From assembly GCA_944390885.1 (NCBI GenBank), contig CALXRP010000016.1:1-47141 (forward strand): a stretch of 47,141 nt of DNA, given 5' to 3'. The position numbers and the translations under genes are program-made. Of the stretch, positions 33,592 through 41,728 are shown piece after piece. The notes under the pieces are model-generated. The model saw only the letters and a list, made by a program, of their open reading frames with translations, was not told the origin of the DNA and did not search any database. Position 1 is the first letter of the stretch. Every line of letters starts with the position of its first letter. The DNA is from an uncultured Alphaproteobacteria bacterium. GTDB lineage: Bacteria > Pseudomonadota > Alphaproteobacteria > RF32 > CAG-239.

Positions 33592-34493
33592 TAAGAAGCT
33601 GTATTTACATATGTTTTGCACTGTTATTGCTGTTTCCGTCCGTCGGCCGGACTGCCGATGACGGTTTGTACATCAAAAACATTTCGGTACAACGGCTGCA
33701 AAACCTCTATAACAAATACGGCTACAAAAGCTACCTCTTTGTAAAAGACGGCAAAGTTCCCCCGATATTTCTGCAAAAATTTCCGCGGGATTTTGATAAA
33801 ATCAAAAACAACGACACCCGCAACCGAATGTTCATAAAAATCCTCACCCCGCTGGCCTTAAAGATCAATGCCGAAATCTCAAAAGAACGGGAAGAGCTGC
33901 TGCACCTGAACGAAAGCTTCAAAAAAAACCGGGAACTTTCAGAGGCACAAACCAAACGGCTGGAAGAATTGGCCAAAAAATATGACGCTTTCACCCGGTT
34001 AAAAGGTTATCGGCGACAACAGCTCCAGATACAAATGCTGCGGGCGCGTATTGTGCCGGTTCCCGTTTCATTCCTGATCGCCGTTTCGGCCATGGAAACC
34101 AACTGGGGCTCCTCGCGTATTGTAAAAGAAGGAAACTCTTTATATAAAGAATTAAACTGGTATACCAATGAAGGCTTAAAACCTCTGGACGAAACCGAAG
34201 ACAACTCCTATCGGATTCGCACATTTCCGAGTTTATACGATTCGATGGCATCTTATGCTTTGCACTTTAACTCAAGCGTCGATTTTGAACACACGCGCTA
34301 TCTTCGCAGCTTAAGGTTGGCCGACGGCGCTGACTTCTCCGGCCAGGAGATGGCTCATTCCATGCTGTTTCAAAGCCCGCTGAAAAATTACATCGGCATT
34401 CTGAAATACACCATAACATTTTATCGCCTGATGTATTTAGACATAACGACTCTTTCTGACAGCCTGACAACTGCGCACACGGATAAAAATTAG
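33588..34493 (+). CDS. Bax-like glucosaminidase-domain protein
   Basis: A 301-residue exported protein with an N-terminal signal sequence (YICFALLLLFPSVGRTA). A helical region of 100 residues (KERELSEAQTKRLEELAKKY type) is followed by the Bax/glucosaminidase domain: VPVPVSFLIAVSAMETNWGS near residue 160 with the conserved catalytic Glu, SRIVKEGNSLYKELNWY, and SYALHFNSSVDFE. Likely acts on peptidoglycan. It ends the murJ operon. In E. coli Bax the next motif is GQW; here it is KELNWY. Confidence 0.85.
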   Translation: MIRSCIYICFALLLLFPSVGRTADDGLYIKNISVQRLQNLYNKYGYKSYLFVKDGKVPPIFLQKFPRDFDKIKNNDTRNRMFIKILTPLALKINAEISKEREELLHLNESFKKNRELSEAQTKRLEELAKKYDAFTRLKGYRRQQLQIQMLRARIVPVPVSFLIAVSAMETNWGSSRIVKEGNSLYKELNWYTNEGLKPLDETEDNSYRIRTFPSLYDSMASYALHFNSSVDFEHTRYLRSLRLADGADFSGQEMAHSMLFQSPLKNYIGILKYTITFYRLMYLDITTLSDSLTTAHTDKN

Positions 34494-34641
34494 AAGAAAT
34501 TAGAAACAAAACACAACCTTTAAATAGTAAAAACATGCTTTTTTTAAAAAAATTCCACAAGAATTAACTTTTTTTCTGGTATTTTGTACAAAAAGTCGTT
34601 ATGATGGCAACTGTGAGATCAAATCGCAACAGGACGACAAA

Positions 34642-35745
34642 ATGGATAATGCTTTAACATCACAAGATGTCATAAAACTATCTAAGAATTTCACCGCCGA
34701 CAACAAAATCATCACGGCGCAAAAAATCAGCGCTTATTACAACGGCAACTCCCTGACTGATGAAGGAATGAAAATTGCCGAAGACATTTTCCGGATAATG
34801 GTACACGATGTTGAAATCAAAGTCCGGGCGGTCTTATCAGAAAGCTTAAAAAGGGCTCGCAACATTCCGCAAGACATTGTCGAAGCCATCATCAATGACC
34901 ACGACAGCGTCGCCATCCCTTTCATCAAATGGTATGAAGACTTTAGCAAAGAAGACCTGCTCCAGATTTTGGAATTTCAAAGCATCAACAAACAAAAAGC
35001 GGTCGCGGAGCGGGAAAACTTGACGGAAGACATCTCCCAGTACATTGTAGAAAGATGTCCCGAAGAAGTCATAAACACCCTAATCCAAAACCCGACGGCA
35101 AACATCAAAGAACAATCTTACTTCTCTATAATAAACAAATACCACGACAGCGACACCATAAAAGAAAGTTTGATTTCCCGACCCGAATTACCGATAACCG
35201 TCATAGAAAAAATCGTCAACTACCTGTCTCAAGAACTAAAGAGACGCCTGATTATCACTCACAAACTCCCCACCGACATCGCCAGCGACCTTATCGAACA
35301 GGTCAAAGAAAAAACCACCCTCAAAATTTCCGAAGAATACAGCTCAGACAAACAGATTGAAGAACTTGTCCATCAGCTTTACACCAACAACCGGCTGACA
35401 CCGTCTTTGGTTGTTCGTTCCATCTGCCTTGGGGATCTGACATTTTTTGAATATGCATTGGTATATCTTTCCAACACGCCGATAACCGAAGTCCGCAAAA
35501 TATTGTTTAACAGTTCTCTTGACTTTATGATCAGAAATCTGCTAAGAAAAGCATATATTCCTAAGTCAATGTTTCCGGCGGTATTCAGCGCTCTGAAAGT
35601 CATTCAGGAGATTCGTTTTGACGTCAAAGACAATGACCGCAACGCTTTTTCTCATCGCGTGATTGAACGGATCTTGTCATTTGGCAATGCCGCGGAAGAA
35701 TTTAAAGAGGAAGATATTAATTATCTGATTTCTAAAATCAGTTAA
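34642..35745 (+). CDS. DUF2336 family protein
   Basis: A 367-residue soluble all-helical protein. The order LTSQDVIKLSKNFTADNKII, EDIFRIMVHDVEIKVRAVLSE, HDSVAIPFIKWYEDFS and the central IKESLISRPELPITVIEKIVN region matches the alphaproteobacterial DUF2336 family, whose repeats resemble HEAT-like arrays; function is unknown. It lies 17 bases before the HD-GYP gene. The gene follows a 150-base upstream region. Confidence 0.78.
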   Translation: MDNALTSQDVIKLSKNFTADNKIITAQKISAYYNGNSLTDEGMKIAEDIFRIMVHDVEIKVRAVLSESLKRARNIPQDIVEAIINDHDSVAIPFIKWYEDFSKEDLLQILEFQSINKQKAVAERENLTEDISQYIVERCPEEVINTLIQNPTANIKEQSYFSIINKYHDSDTIKESLISRPELPITVIEKIVNYLSQELKRRLIITHKLPTDIASDLIEQVKEKTTLKISEEYSSDKQIEELVHQLYTNNRLTPSLVVRSICLGDLTFFEYALVYLSNTPITEVRKILFNSSLDFMIRNLLRKAYIPKSMFPAVFSALKVIQEIRFDVKDNDRNAFSHRVIERILSFGNAAEEFKEEDINYLISKIS

Positions 35746-35762
35746 ACTTTGCGGGGGAAAAT

Positions 35763-37436
35763 TTGGCGGTCAACATCAGCGCAGATACACTCCTTGAGCT
35801 GACCAATTCGCTCACTCAGGAACGCGATTCGATGGTTATCATCGAAAAAGTCATCCGCACGGCGCAAGATGTTTGCAATGCTGACGGTGCCACATTTTAT
35901 ACCGTCAATGATGACAATTTTCTTCGTCTTGTATTTTCGCACAGCAAAAGCCTGAAAATCCACAAAGTCGGCTCAGACAACAAATACTACACAATGCCGA
36001 CCTATCTTCCGGATCAGCGGCGCGTCAATCCCAAAAGCATTATCATCACGGCGGCGCTCAATAAAGAAATCATCAACACGCCGGATATTTATGCCGAAAA
36101 CTTTGACAACACGGTCTTTGATGTTTTTGACAAAGATTATGATTATCGTTCGGTTTCCATGTTGGTCATTCCGATCTTAAACCATAAAGGCAACATCATC
36201 GGCGTCGCCCAGTTCATTAATGCCATGGACACGGCCGGACGCTACATCAGCTTTACATCCGAAGTCCAAAAAAACACCCAGTCCGTATGCAATCTTCTGT
36301 CCCCGTTTTTGGAAAGCCACAAATTAAGCGAAGATTACGCCAGCCTTTTGGAATCTTTTATTGAGGTTCTGGGACGCGCCGTCGATGCCAAATCTCCTTT
36401 CACCGGGATTCACTGCAAACGCGTCCCTGTCATTGCCCGCATGCTGGCCATGGCGGCCGTTCAAACGGAACGCGGCCCGTTAAAAGATTTTGAAATGACC
36501 GATGATGACTGGTATGCTCTGCATATTGCCTCCTGGCTGCACGACTGCGGCAAAGTCACCACACCGGAATACATTGTTAATAAAGCCACAAAATTAGAAA
36601 CCATCAACAATCGGATTCATGAGATTCGCAACCGTTTTGAGATTCTGCGCCGCGACGCACATATTGAATACTTAAAAAAGCGCCTGCAAAACACCGATAC
36701 GCAGGAAAATCTGCAAAAAGAGTTTGTCACCCGGGTCAAACAGTTGGAAGACGATTATGAATTTATTGCCCGGTGCAACATCGGCGACATCCCGATGACG
36801 GAAGAAGACATTGAACGGCTGGAAAACATTGCCAAAATCCGTTTTATGCGCTATTTCAACCGGATGCTCGGCCTGTCTTGGGCGGAAAAGAACAGCATTA
36901 CCGATACTGAGCTTTATTCCAACCCATCATTGGAAAACCTTATCCAAAACCGCGAAGACCAAGTCATGGCGCCATACAACCATGGTGAATTATACAATCT
37001 GCGCATTCGCAACGGCACCATCAACAAGCAGGAACGGGAAAAAATCAACGAACATATTGTCGTAACGATTGATATGTTAAAAGCGCTTCCTTTCCCCAAA
37101 GAGCTGTCCAATGTTGTTGAATACGCCGGCTCGCACCATGAACGCATTGACGGCAAAGGCTACCCGAACGGCTTAACCGGCGCTCAAATGTCCGTTCCGG
37201 CCAAAATCATGGCCATTGCCGATATTTTTGAGGCCTTAACTGCCGCTGACCGCCCGTATAAAGAACCCAAAACCCTGTCACAGGCTCTGGTCATTCTCAA
37301 AGAAATGTCAGAAAACGGACATATCGACCGCGATTTGTATGAAGTTTTTATCAACAGCAAGGTTTACGAAGACTACGCCCACCAATATATGAATCCCGAA
37401 CAAATCGATAACGTAAACCCGGAGGATTACCTGTAA
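35763..37436 (+). CDS. GAF and HD-GYP domain phosphodiesterase
   Basis: Starts with TTG 35763 after GCGGGGGA. Residues 10-170 are a GAF sensory domain (VIRTAQDVCNADGATFYTV, SVSMLVIPILNHKGNIIGVA). The HD-GYP domain begins near 205 (KSPFTGIHCKRVPVIARML), has the HD pair in SWLHDCGKVTTPEYI, a long helical insertion of about 180 residues common in this HD-GYP branch, and the GYP motif HHERIDGKGYPNG followed by ADIFEALTAADRPYK. Expected to hydrolyse cyclic di-GMP, possibly other dinucleotides. The 557-residue length is normal for GAF-HD-GYP. It overlaps gloB by one base. Confidence 0.9.
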   Translation: MAVNISADTLLELTNSLTQERDSMVIIEKVIRTAQDVCNADGATFYTVNDDNFLRLVFSHSKSLKIHKVGSDNKYYTMPTYLPDQRRVNPKSIIITAALNKEIINTPDIYAENFDNTVFDVFDKDYDYRSVSMLVIPILNHKGNIIGVAQFINAMDTAGRYISFTSEVQKNTQSVCNLLSPFLESHKLSEDYASLLESFIEVLGRAVDAKSPFTGIHCKRVPVIARMLAMAAVQTERGPLKDFEMTDDDWYALHIASWLHDCGKVTTPEYIVNKATKLETINNRIHEIRNRFEILRRDAHIEYLKKRLQNTDTQENLQKEFVTRVKQLEDDYEFIARCNIGDIPMTEEDIERLENIAKIRFMRYFNRMLGLSWAEKNSITDTELYSNPSLENLIQNREDQVMAPYNHGELYNLRIRNGTINKQEREKINEHIVVTIDMLKALPFPKELSNVVEYAGSHHERIDGKGYPNGLTGAQMSVPAKIMAIADIFEALTAADRPYKEPKTLSQALVILKEMSENGHIDRDLYEVFINSKVYEDYAHQYMNPEQIDNVNPEDYL

Positions 37437-38149
37437 TGTTGAAGATTCACACTGTTTTATGCCGCGCCGGCACAATGGATAACTATGCTTATATCATAAT
37501 AGACGAGGCCACAGGAATTTCTGCCGTCATTGATCCGTCGGAACCGGCACCGATCATTGCCGAATGCACCAAACTCGGCATAACACCGGATTACATCTTA
37601 AATACCCATCATCATTTTGACCATACCGACGGCAACCTGGCCCTCAAAGAGCGGTACAATGCCAAAGTTGTTGCCAACATCAACGATTCTGCTCGCATTC
37701 CGGGCTTTGACATCGGGGTAGAACCGGGAAAAACCTTCGCACTCGGACAAAGCATTGCCCAAATTATTGATGTTTCTGCCCACACACAGGGACATATTTT
37801 ATATTATTTTGCTAAAGACAAAGCCCTTTTTACCGGCGATACATTGTTCAACCTTTGCGTCGGCGGCCTGTTTGAAGGAACCGTGGACGAAATGTACGCC
37901 GCTCTGCAAAAAATCAAAGCCCTGCCCGACGACGTTAATTTTTATCCCGGACACGAATATACCATCCACGCCGCTGCCGCTGCTTTTCATGCTGCCCCGC
38001 ACAACATGGATTTGCGGCGCTATCTGCAACATGCCGATGAACGCCTCAAACAAGGATTACCGGTCAGCCCGATTACACTGAAGGAAGAAAAAAATTGCAA
38101 TCCGTACCTTCGTGCAAAAACCCTCGACCAATTAAAAAAGTTAATTTAA
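37436..38149 (+). CDS. gloB: Hydroxyacylglutathione hydrolase-like MBL-fold protein
   Basis: A 237-residue zinc metallo-beta-lactamase-fold enzyme. Metal ligands are visible in NTHHHFDHTDGN near residue 55, HTQGHILYY near 115, TGDTLFNLCVGGLFEGT near 135, and PGHEYTIHAA near 170. The C-terminal HAGH domain (PHNMDLRRYLQ, NPYLRAKTLDQL) supports glyoxalase II, which hydrolyses S-D-lactoylglutathione. No glyoxalase I is next to it. It is the last gene of the DUF2336-HD-GYP unit; the next gene has its own promoter. Confidence 0.88.
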   Translation: MLKIHTVLCRAGTMDNYAYIIIDEATGISAVIDPSEPAPIIAECTKLGITPDYILNTHHHFDHTDGNLALKERYNAKVVANINDSARIPGFDIGVEPGKTFALGQSIAQIIDVSAHTQGHILYYFAKDKALFTGDTLFNLCVGGLFEGTVDEMYAALQKIKALPDDVNFYPGHEYTIHAAAAAFHAAPHNMDLRRYLQHADERLKQGLPVSPITLKEEKNCNPYLRAKTLDQLKKLI

Positions 38150-38160
38150 TGACAAAAATA

Positions 38161-38189
38161 TAGACAGAACTGTTTTTTTGTGTTATAGT
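38161..38189 (+). promoter_or_regulatory. Promoter of the 695-residue protein gene
   Basis: TAGACA, 17 bases with a T-run, TATAGT. The same TGTTATAGT element is found in the Cys-rich cassette promoters. Confidence 0.6.
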
Positions 38190-38219
38190 GAAGTAAATTA
38201 AAACATTTGAGGCATAAAA

Positions 38220-40307
38220 ATGGTTACTTTTAAAGAAATTCAAAAGCTTTTTCCTGCCAAACTTTCAAAAGAGGCTGCGAAAGAACTTGATACTATACGA
38301 AAAAAAATGAATTCTTTAAAAACAGAAGATGAGAAAAAAGCTTATTTTGAAGAACTCAAACTTAAATATGCCCAATCACCAACAACCGAAACCACACAAA
38401 AAGAAGCAAGCACGACTTCCCAAAAGCCGAAGGCTCTCAGCTCTTTTGCAGAGCTCGGACAATTTCGTGACGAATTAGCAGAACAAACGCATCCGACAAC
38501 CGCCACAGAAAAGGAAGCGCAACCTAAGAAAAATAACCCAACAAAAACAAAGAAAAGAAAATCTAAATATAGTAAGAAAGATTTAAAAAATCTCTACCCG
38601 AGCCAAGAAGCCCTTGATAATGCATGGGAATATCTGCAGCACCAACCGGATAATGAAAAAGAAAAATTTATTACGGAAAGAAAAGAAAAAATAAGAATAC
38701 AAGAAGAATTAACCCAAATCGCACTACCGCACTCCCCTAACGGCAAACTTTCCCGGGAAATTTATACTCAAATAGTAAACATTTCTTTCCTTCCGCCGGA
38801 AGAACGAGAAAAAGCCGTAAAAAAATTTTTACAAATGTGCCAAAACAAAGAGGATAAAGCAATGACAGAAGAAAATAAGCCCTATACCGAAGAGGAAAAA
38901 CAAAAAGAAATAGAACTTAGAAAAAAAGCAAGAGAAAACCTTGGCATCACGGAAAGCGGTTTGTCTTCCGGCGTTGATGCTCTGGAAGAAAGGCTTATAA
39001 AAAACTGGGCGGCCGGACATAATATAACCTTAAATGACGAGCTGAAAAATGCTGCCCACGAACATTTAAAATCACATTCAAATCTTGATGAATTTATGGT
39101 AAACTTGTCAAAAAGACAGGAAAATGGAGAAAAAGAAAATAAAAGCGAAGAACAACAGAGAGCAGAATCAATAGTACGTTTTTTTATAGAAAAACACGAG
39201 CTCACACCAGATGATAAAACAAAAGAATCCATGATAGAATATTGTACAAAACATGGTAATCTCAACGGTTTTTTCCTTCCTCAGAAAAAAGACACCAAAA
39301 AACTCACGGTCTCCGAACAGGAAATCCCAGCAGAACCCGCTCAACCGCAGGACGAACAAGCCCCTTATGATGAGCGGTTGCAAAGCATAAAAGAACATTG
39401 GGAAAAATGGTGCGAAGAAACCAAAGACGAAAAAGATCAGCCCTTGCGCAATTTCAAAGAAATTCCGAACGAAGACGGTTTCTTAAAATTTGAGATTGAA
39501 CCGACAGAAGCCCTGAAAGCTCAAAATCCGGAAGCCAAAGGCGCTGAAGTAACTTATTACAGCGAAACCGAAGCCACAATGCCGATGACGGATTATGCTT
39601 ATTTTGATGAAATGATCAAAGCGGCAAAAGACGTTTCAAAGGCCGAGGTGATTGAATGCGGAAACATCCAAACGCCTGGTTATGCCACCAGATTGATAGC
39701 CGCGGCTTATGCGCATGACATGGAAGTCGAAATGGCACCGAACAAACTCGATTTAAGCCCGGAAATCATCAAAGACATCCCGGACGATGTTATGCTGAAA
39801 GTCCTGGATAAGCAAATATTCAACCGCGATTCCAATGCCGCTGAAAAAGTCGATTATGAAAGCATCAAAGAAGGTCTGGCCGCTTACAAAGCCATTCAGG
39901 AACGCCAGAAAGACGAAAATGGCAACACGAAAGGAGAAATGAAGACTTTGGATATCAGCAAAATGCAGTTTTCTGACGAGGCCGCCAAAAACAAAACAAT
40001 TGCCGCCGCTTTGGAAATGGGCTTAAAAATTGAAAATAACGGCAAAGAACTTGAAATCGATCCCAAAGAAATCGAAGAAATTTCTCCTATTGCCTACGAA
40101 AAGCTTATCAAAAATCAAGAAACCAAAAATACTATTGAAAATTTAAAAGCCAGAAAAAAGGAAAACGAAGAAAACCGAAAAAATTTAAATACAGAAGAAA
40201 CAATAACTCAAGACCACCAAAAAACAGAAGAAAATTCTTCAAACCAAACAAAAAACAATAACAATTATAATAACTATCAACAAAGAAACCGTGGTGGCAG
40301 AGATTGA
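38220..40307 (+). CDS. Large Glu/Lys-rich protein with internal repeats, unknown
   Basis: A 695-residue cytoplasmic protein without signal peptide. The N-terminal 200 residues are strongly charged helices with a low-complexity linker. Internal repeats are visible: LIKNWAAGHNITLNDELKNA (about residue 260) against VRFFIEKHELTPDDKTKESM (about 319), and IAAAYAHDMEVEMAPNKLDL (about 491) against IAAALEMGLKIENNGKELEI (about 592), each followed by a similar D/E-P-x-I-x-x-I segment. The last 60 residues are Asn/Gln/Lys-rich. Start: GAGGCAT before ATG 38220. I cannot name a family. It has its own promoter and terminator. Confidence 0.7.
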   Translation: MVTFKEIQKLFPAKLSKEAAKELDTIRKKMNSLKTEDEKKAYFEELKLKYAQSPTTETTQKEASTTSQKPKALSSFAELGQFRDELAEQTHPTTATEKEAQPKKNNPTKTKKRKSKYSKKDLKNLYPSQEALDNAWEYLQHQPDNEKEKFITERKEKIRIQEELTQIALPHSPNGKLSREIYTQIVNISFLPPEEREKAVKKFLQMCQNKEDKAMTEENKPYTEEEKQKEIELRKKARENLGITESGLSSGVDALEERLIKNWAAGHNITLNDELKNAAHEHLKSHSNLDEFMVNLSKRQENGEKENKSEEQQRAESIVRFFIEKHELTPDDKTKESMIEYCTKHGNLNGFFLPQKKDTKKLTVSEQEIPAEPAQPQDEQAPYDERLQSIKEHWEKWCEETKDEKDQPLRNFKEIPNEDGFLKFEIEPTEALKAQNPEAKGAEVTYYSETEATMPMTDYAYFDEMIKAAKDVSKAEVIECGNIQTPGYATRLIAAAYAHDMEVEMAPNKLDLSPEIIKDIPDDVMLKVLDKQIFNRDSNAAEKVDYESIKEGLAAYKAIQERQKDENGNTKGEMKTLDISKMQFSDEAAKNKTIAAALEMGLKIENNGKELEIDPKEIEEISPIAYEKLIKNQETKNTIENLKARKKENEENRKNLNTEETITQDHQKTEENSSNQTKNNNNYNNYQQRNRGGRD

Positions 40308-40320
40308 TTTCATATTTTCA

Positions 40321-40354
40321 AAAAATCCGGGAGATACTTCCCGGATTTTTTTTT
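40321..40354 (+). terminator. Terminator of the 695-residue gene
   Basis: AAAAATCCGGGA/TTCCCGGATTTTT with five-base loop and T-run, 13 bases past the stop. Confidence 0.85.
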
Positions 40355-40483
40355 GCTTAAAAGCCAGGTTTATCATATTATCATCATCCCCAGCACTTTC
40401 TTTTTTTATTAATCTCTAAGCATTTTTTATTATATCATTCCTTACATTTTCCTTTCTGTTATTTCCTGCCATTTTTTTATTAT

Positions 40484-40591
40484 GTCATCCCCGGGCTCTA
40501 TTTTTTATTATGTCATCCCCGGGCTCTATTTTTTATCGTCATCCCCGGCTCTATTTTTTATCGTCATCCCCGGGCTCCGACCCGGGGATCC
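40484..40591. repeat. Run of three half-REP units and one full REP hairpin
   Basis: GTCATCCCCGGCTCTATTTT-like units start at 40484, 40512, 40538 and 40563 (periods 28, 26, 25). The last has the complete palindrome GTCATCCCCGGGCTCC/GACCCGGGGATC. Units differ by single bases. The layout matches that in both Cys-rich leaders. Confidence 0.85.
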
Positions 40592-40628
40592 ACACTTCAA
40601 AGCACAATCTTGACCATAGAAAACAATG

Positions 40629-40680
40629 GAGCAACGCGGTCTCTGTGGCACAGTGCTGTCAACTTGCCGCGCGCCTACCG
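40629..40680 (+). other. Fragment of the Cys-rich leader
   Basis: GAGCAACGCGGTCTCTGTGG followed by CACA...GTCAACTTGCCG is a diverged match to the 3' leader segment at 28274-28330 (GAGCAACGCGTAAGCTTTGG, then CACATTGTCAACAATTG). No Cys-rich gene follows here. Confidence 0.5.
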
Positions 40681-40710
40681 TGCAGGTCATCCCCGGGCTC
40701 CTTTTTTATA

Positions 40711-40738
40711 GTCATTGCCGGGCTTGACCCGGCAATCC
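40711..40738. repeat. REP palindrome GTCATTGCCGGGC/GACCCGGCAATCC
   Basis: A 28-base hairpin of the second REP type (TTGCCGGG). A diverged inverse version lies at 40769-40796 and in both Cys-rich leaders. Confidence 0.8.
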
Positions 40739-40768
40739 AAATCAACAATAAAGCTAATTTATTAACGT

Positions 40769-40796
40769 GGATTGCCGGATCAAGTCCGGCAATGAC
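40769..40796. repeat. REP palindrome GGATTGCCGGATC/GTCCGGCAATGAC
   Basis: Inverted copy of the preceding hairpin, 30 bases downstream, so the two together could form a larger cruciform or long hairpin RNA. Confidence 0.8.
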
Positions 40797-40814
40797 GGTG
40801 CTTAAAAACAGTTT

Positions 40815-41059
40815 CCCCCTCTTTGCTAAGAGGGGGATAGGGGGCGTTAGAAATGCCCTTTAACGAGTACTTCTTAGTCTTTGTGAAAAAGAGGAAATTA
40901 AAAATACTATATACCTTCTTGCCGTCTTAGCCTTGCGCTTAGACGGCCTGAACTTTTTCACGAAGACTTAGAAAACGAGTTCAGGGCTAGTATTTTTGGT
41001 TACTTTTGTTACATGACAAAAGTAACAAAAGAAATATCTCAGAGAAAATTAAGAAAAAA
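40815..41059. repeat. 245-bp multi-hairpin repeat, copy B
   Basis: Same length as 20513-20757, differing at scattered positions. In this copy one stem pairs perfectly (GCCGTCT/AGACGGC), whereas copy A has one mismatch in the same stem. Confidence 0.8.
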
Positions 41060-41102
41060 TAAAGGATGAATTCAGAGCGGAGGAAAAATAATAAAAAAAT
41101 TC

Positions 41103-41130
41103 TTGAATTTCAATTTTTCTATGTTATAAA
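41103..41130 (+). promoter_or_regulatory. Promoter of the rimP-nusA-ylxR-infB operon
   Basis: TTGAAT, 16 bases, TATAAA, 70 bases before rimP. Confidence 0.65.
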
Positions 41131-41160
41131 TACACCATACCTTTCATAATACAATTTGAG

Positions 41161-41187
41161 AGTGGGGCCAAAAGCCCCGCTTTTTTG
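41161..41187 (+). promoter_or_regulatory. Hairpin in the rimP leader, terminator-like
   Basis: GTGGGGC, loop CAAAA, GCCCCGC followed by TTTTTT lies between promoter and rimP. A terminator-shaped hairpin here suggests attenuation of the nusA operon, a known kind of control for rimP-nusA leaders in proteobacteria. Only the hairpin is seen; the control is inference. Confidence 0.55.
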
Positions 41188-41202
41188 TTAAAGGAAAACG
41201 CC

Positions 41203-41703
41203 ATGCAAACAAAACACCCGCTGCAAGCCCTGTTGGAACCGGTCATTACCGGCCTCGGATACGAGGTTGTCCGGATTCTGACCATCGGACAGAAAAATCC
41301 GACACTGCAGATTATGATTGACCGCCTGGACGGCAAAGACATCACCGTTGAAGACTGTGCCACGGTCAGCCGCGCCGTATCGACCGTTTTAGATGAAAAA
41401 GACCCAATAAAAGATCAATATTCTTTAGAAGTCAGCTCACCGGGCTTAGACCGTCCGCTGACAAAAATTGAGCATTTCAAACGTTTCTCCGGCTATGAAG
41501 TCCGGATTGAAACCGCTGTTGAAGTTGAAAAACGCAAACGTTTCAAAGGCGTTCTCGGCAACGTCGATGAACAAAACCGTGTTCATATTGATGTAGACGG
41601 CACGGATTACACCATTGCTTTTGACGACATCAGCAAAGCCAAACTGATTTTAACCGACGAGCTTCTGCAGGCTGCCGCCGAAGCTCAGGCCGTAGAACTT
41701 TAA
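41203..41703 (+). CDS. rimP: Ribosome maturation factor RimP
   Basis: A 166-residue protein for 30S subunit maturation. ATG 41203 follows AAAGGAAAA; an in-frame TTG at 41185 is inside the hairpin and unlikely. The two domains are seen: N-terminal ALLEPVITGLGYEVVRILTI and EDCATVSRAVSTVLDEKDPI with YSLEVSSPGLDRPLTKIEHF, then the SH3-like C-terminal domain. It precedes nusA as in most bacteria. Confidence 0.93.
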   Translation: MQTKHPLQALLEPVITGLGYEVVRILTIGQKNPTLQIMIDRLDGKDITVEDCATVSRAVSTVLDEKDPIKDQYSLEVSSPGLDRPLTKIEHFKRFSGYEVRIETAVEVEKRKRFKGVLGNVDEQNRVHIDVDGTDYTIAFDDISKAKLILTDELLQAAAEAQAVEL

Positions 41704-41728
41704 TTCCACTATTAACAAAGGATTCAAA

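Larger units (their letters stand above)
40355..41102. other. Gene-free stretch holding REP clusters and a 245-bp repeat
   Basis: About 750 bases without a credible gene. It contains the half-REP run at 40484-40591, a leader-like remnant at 40629-40680, two GCCGG palindromes and the 245-bp repeat. Bases 40355-40480 are A/T-rich with nothing I recognise. Confidence 0.7.

Noticed and set aside
40484..40591. Regularly spaced repeats that could suggest a CRISPR array
   Set aside because: Periods are 25-28 bases, units contain the palindrome itself, spacers are the same T-rich filler, and there are no cas genes. It is a REP ladder.
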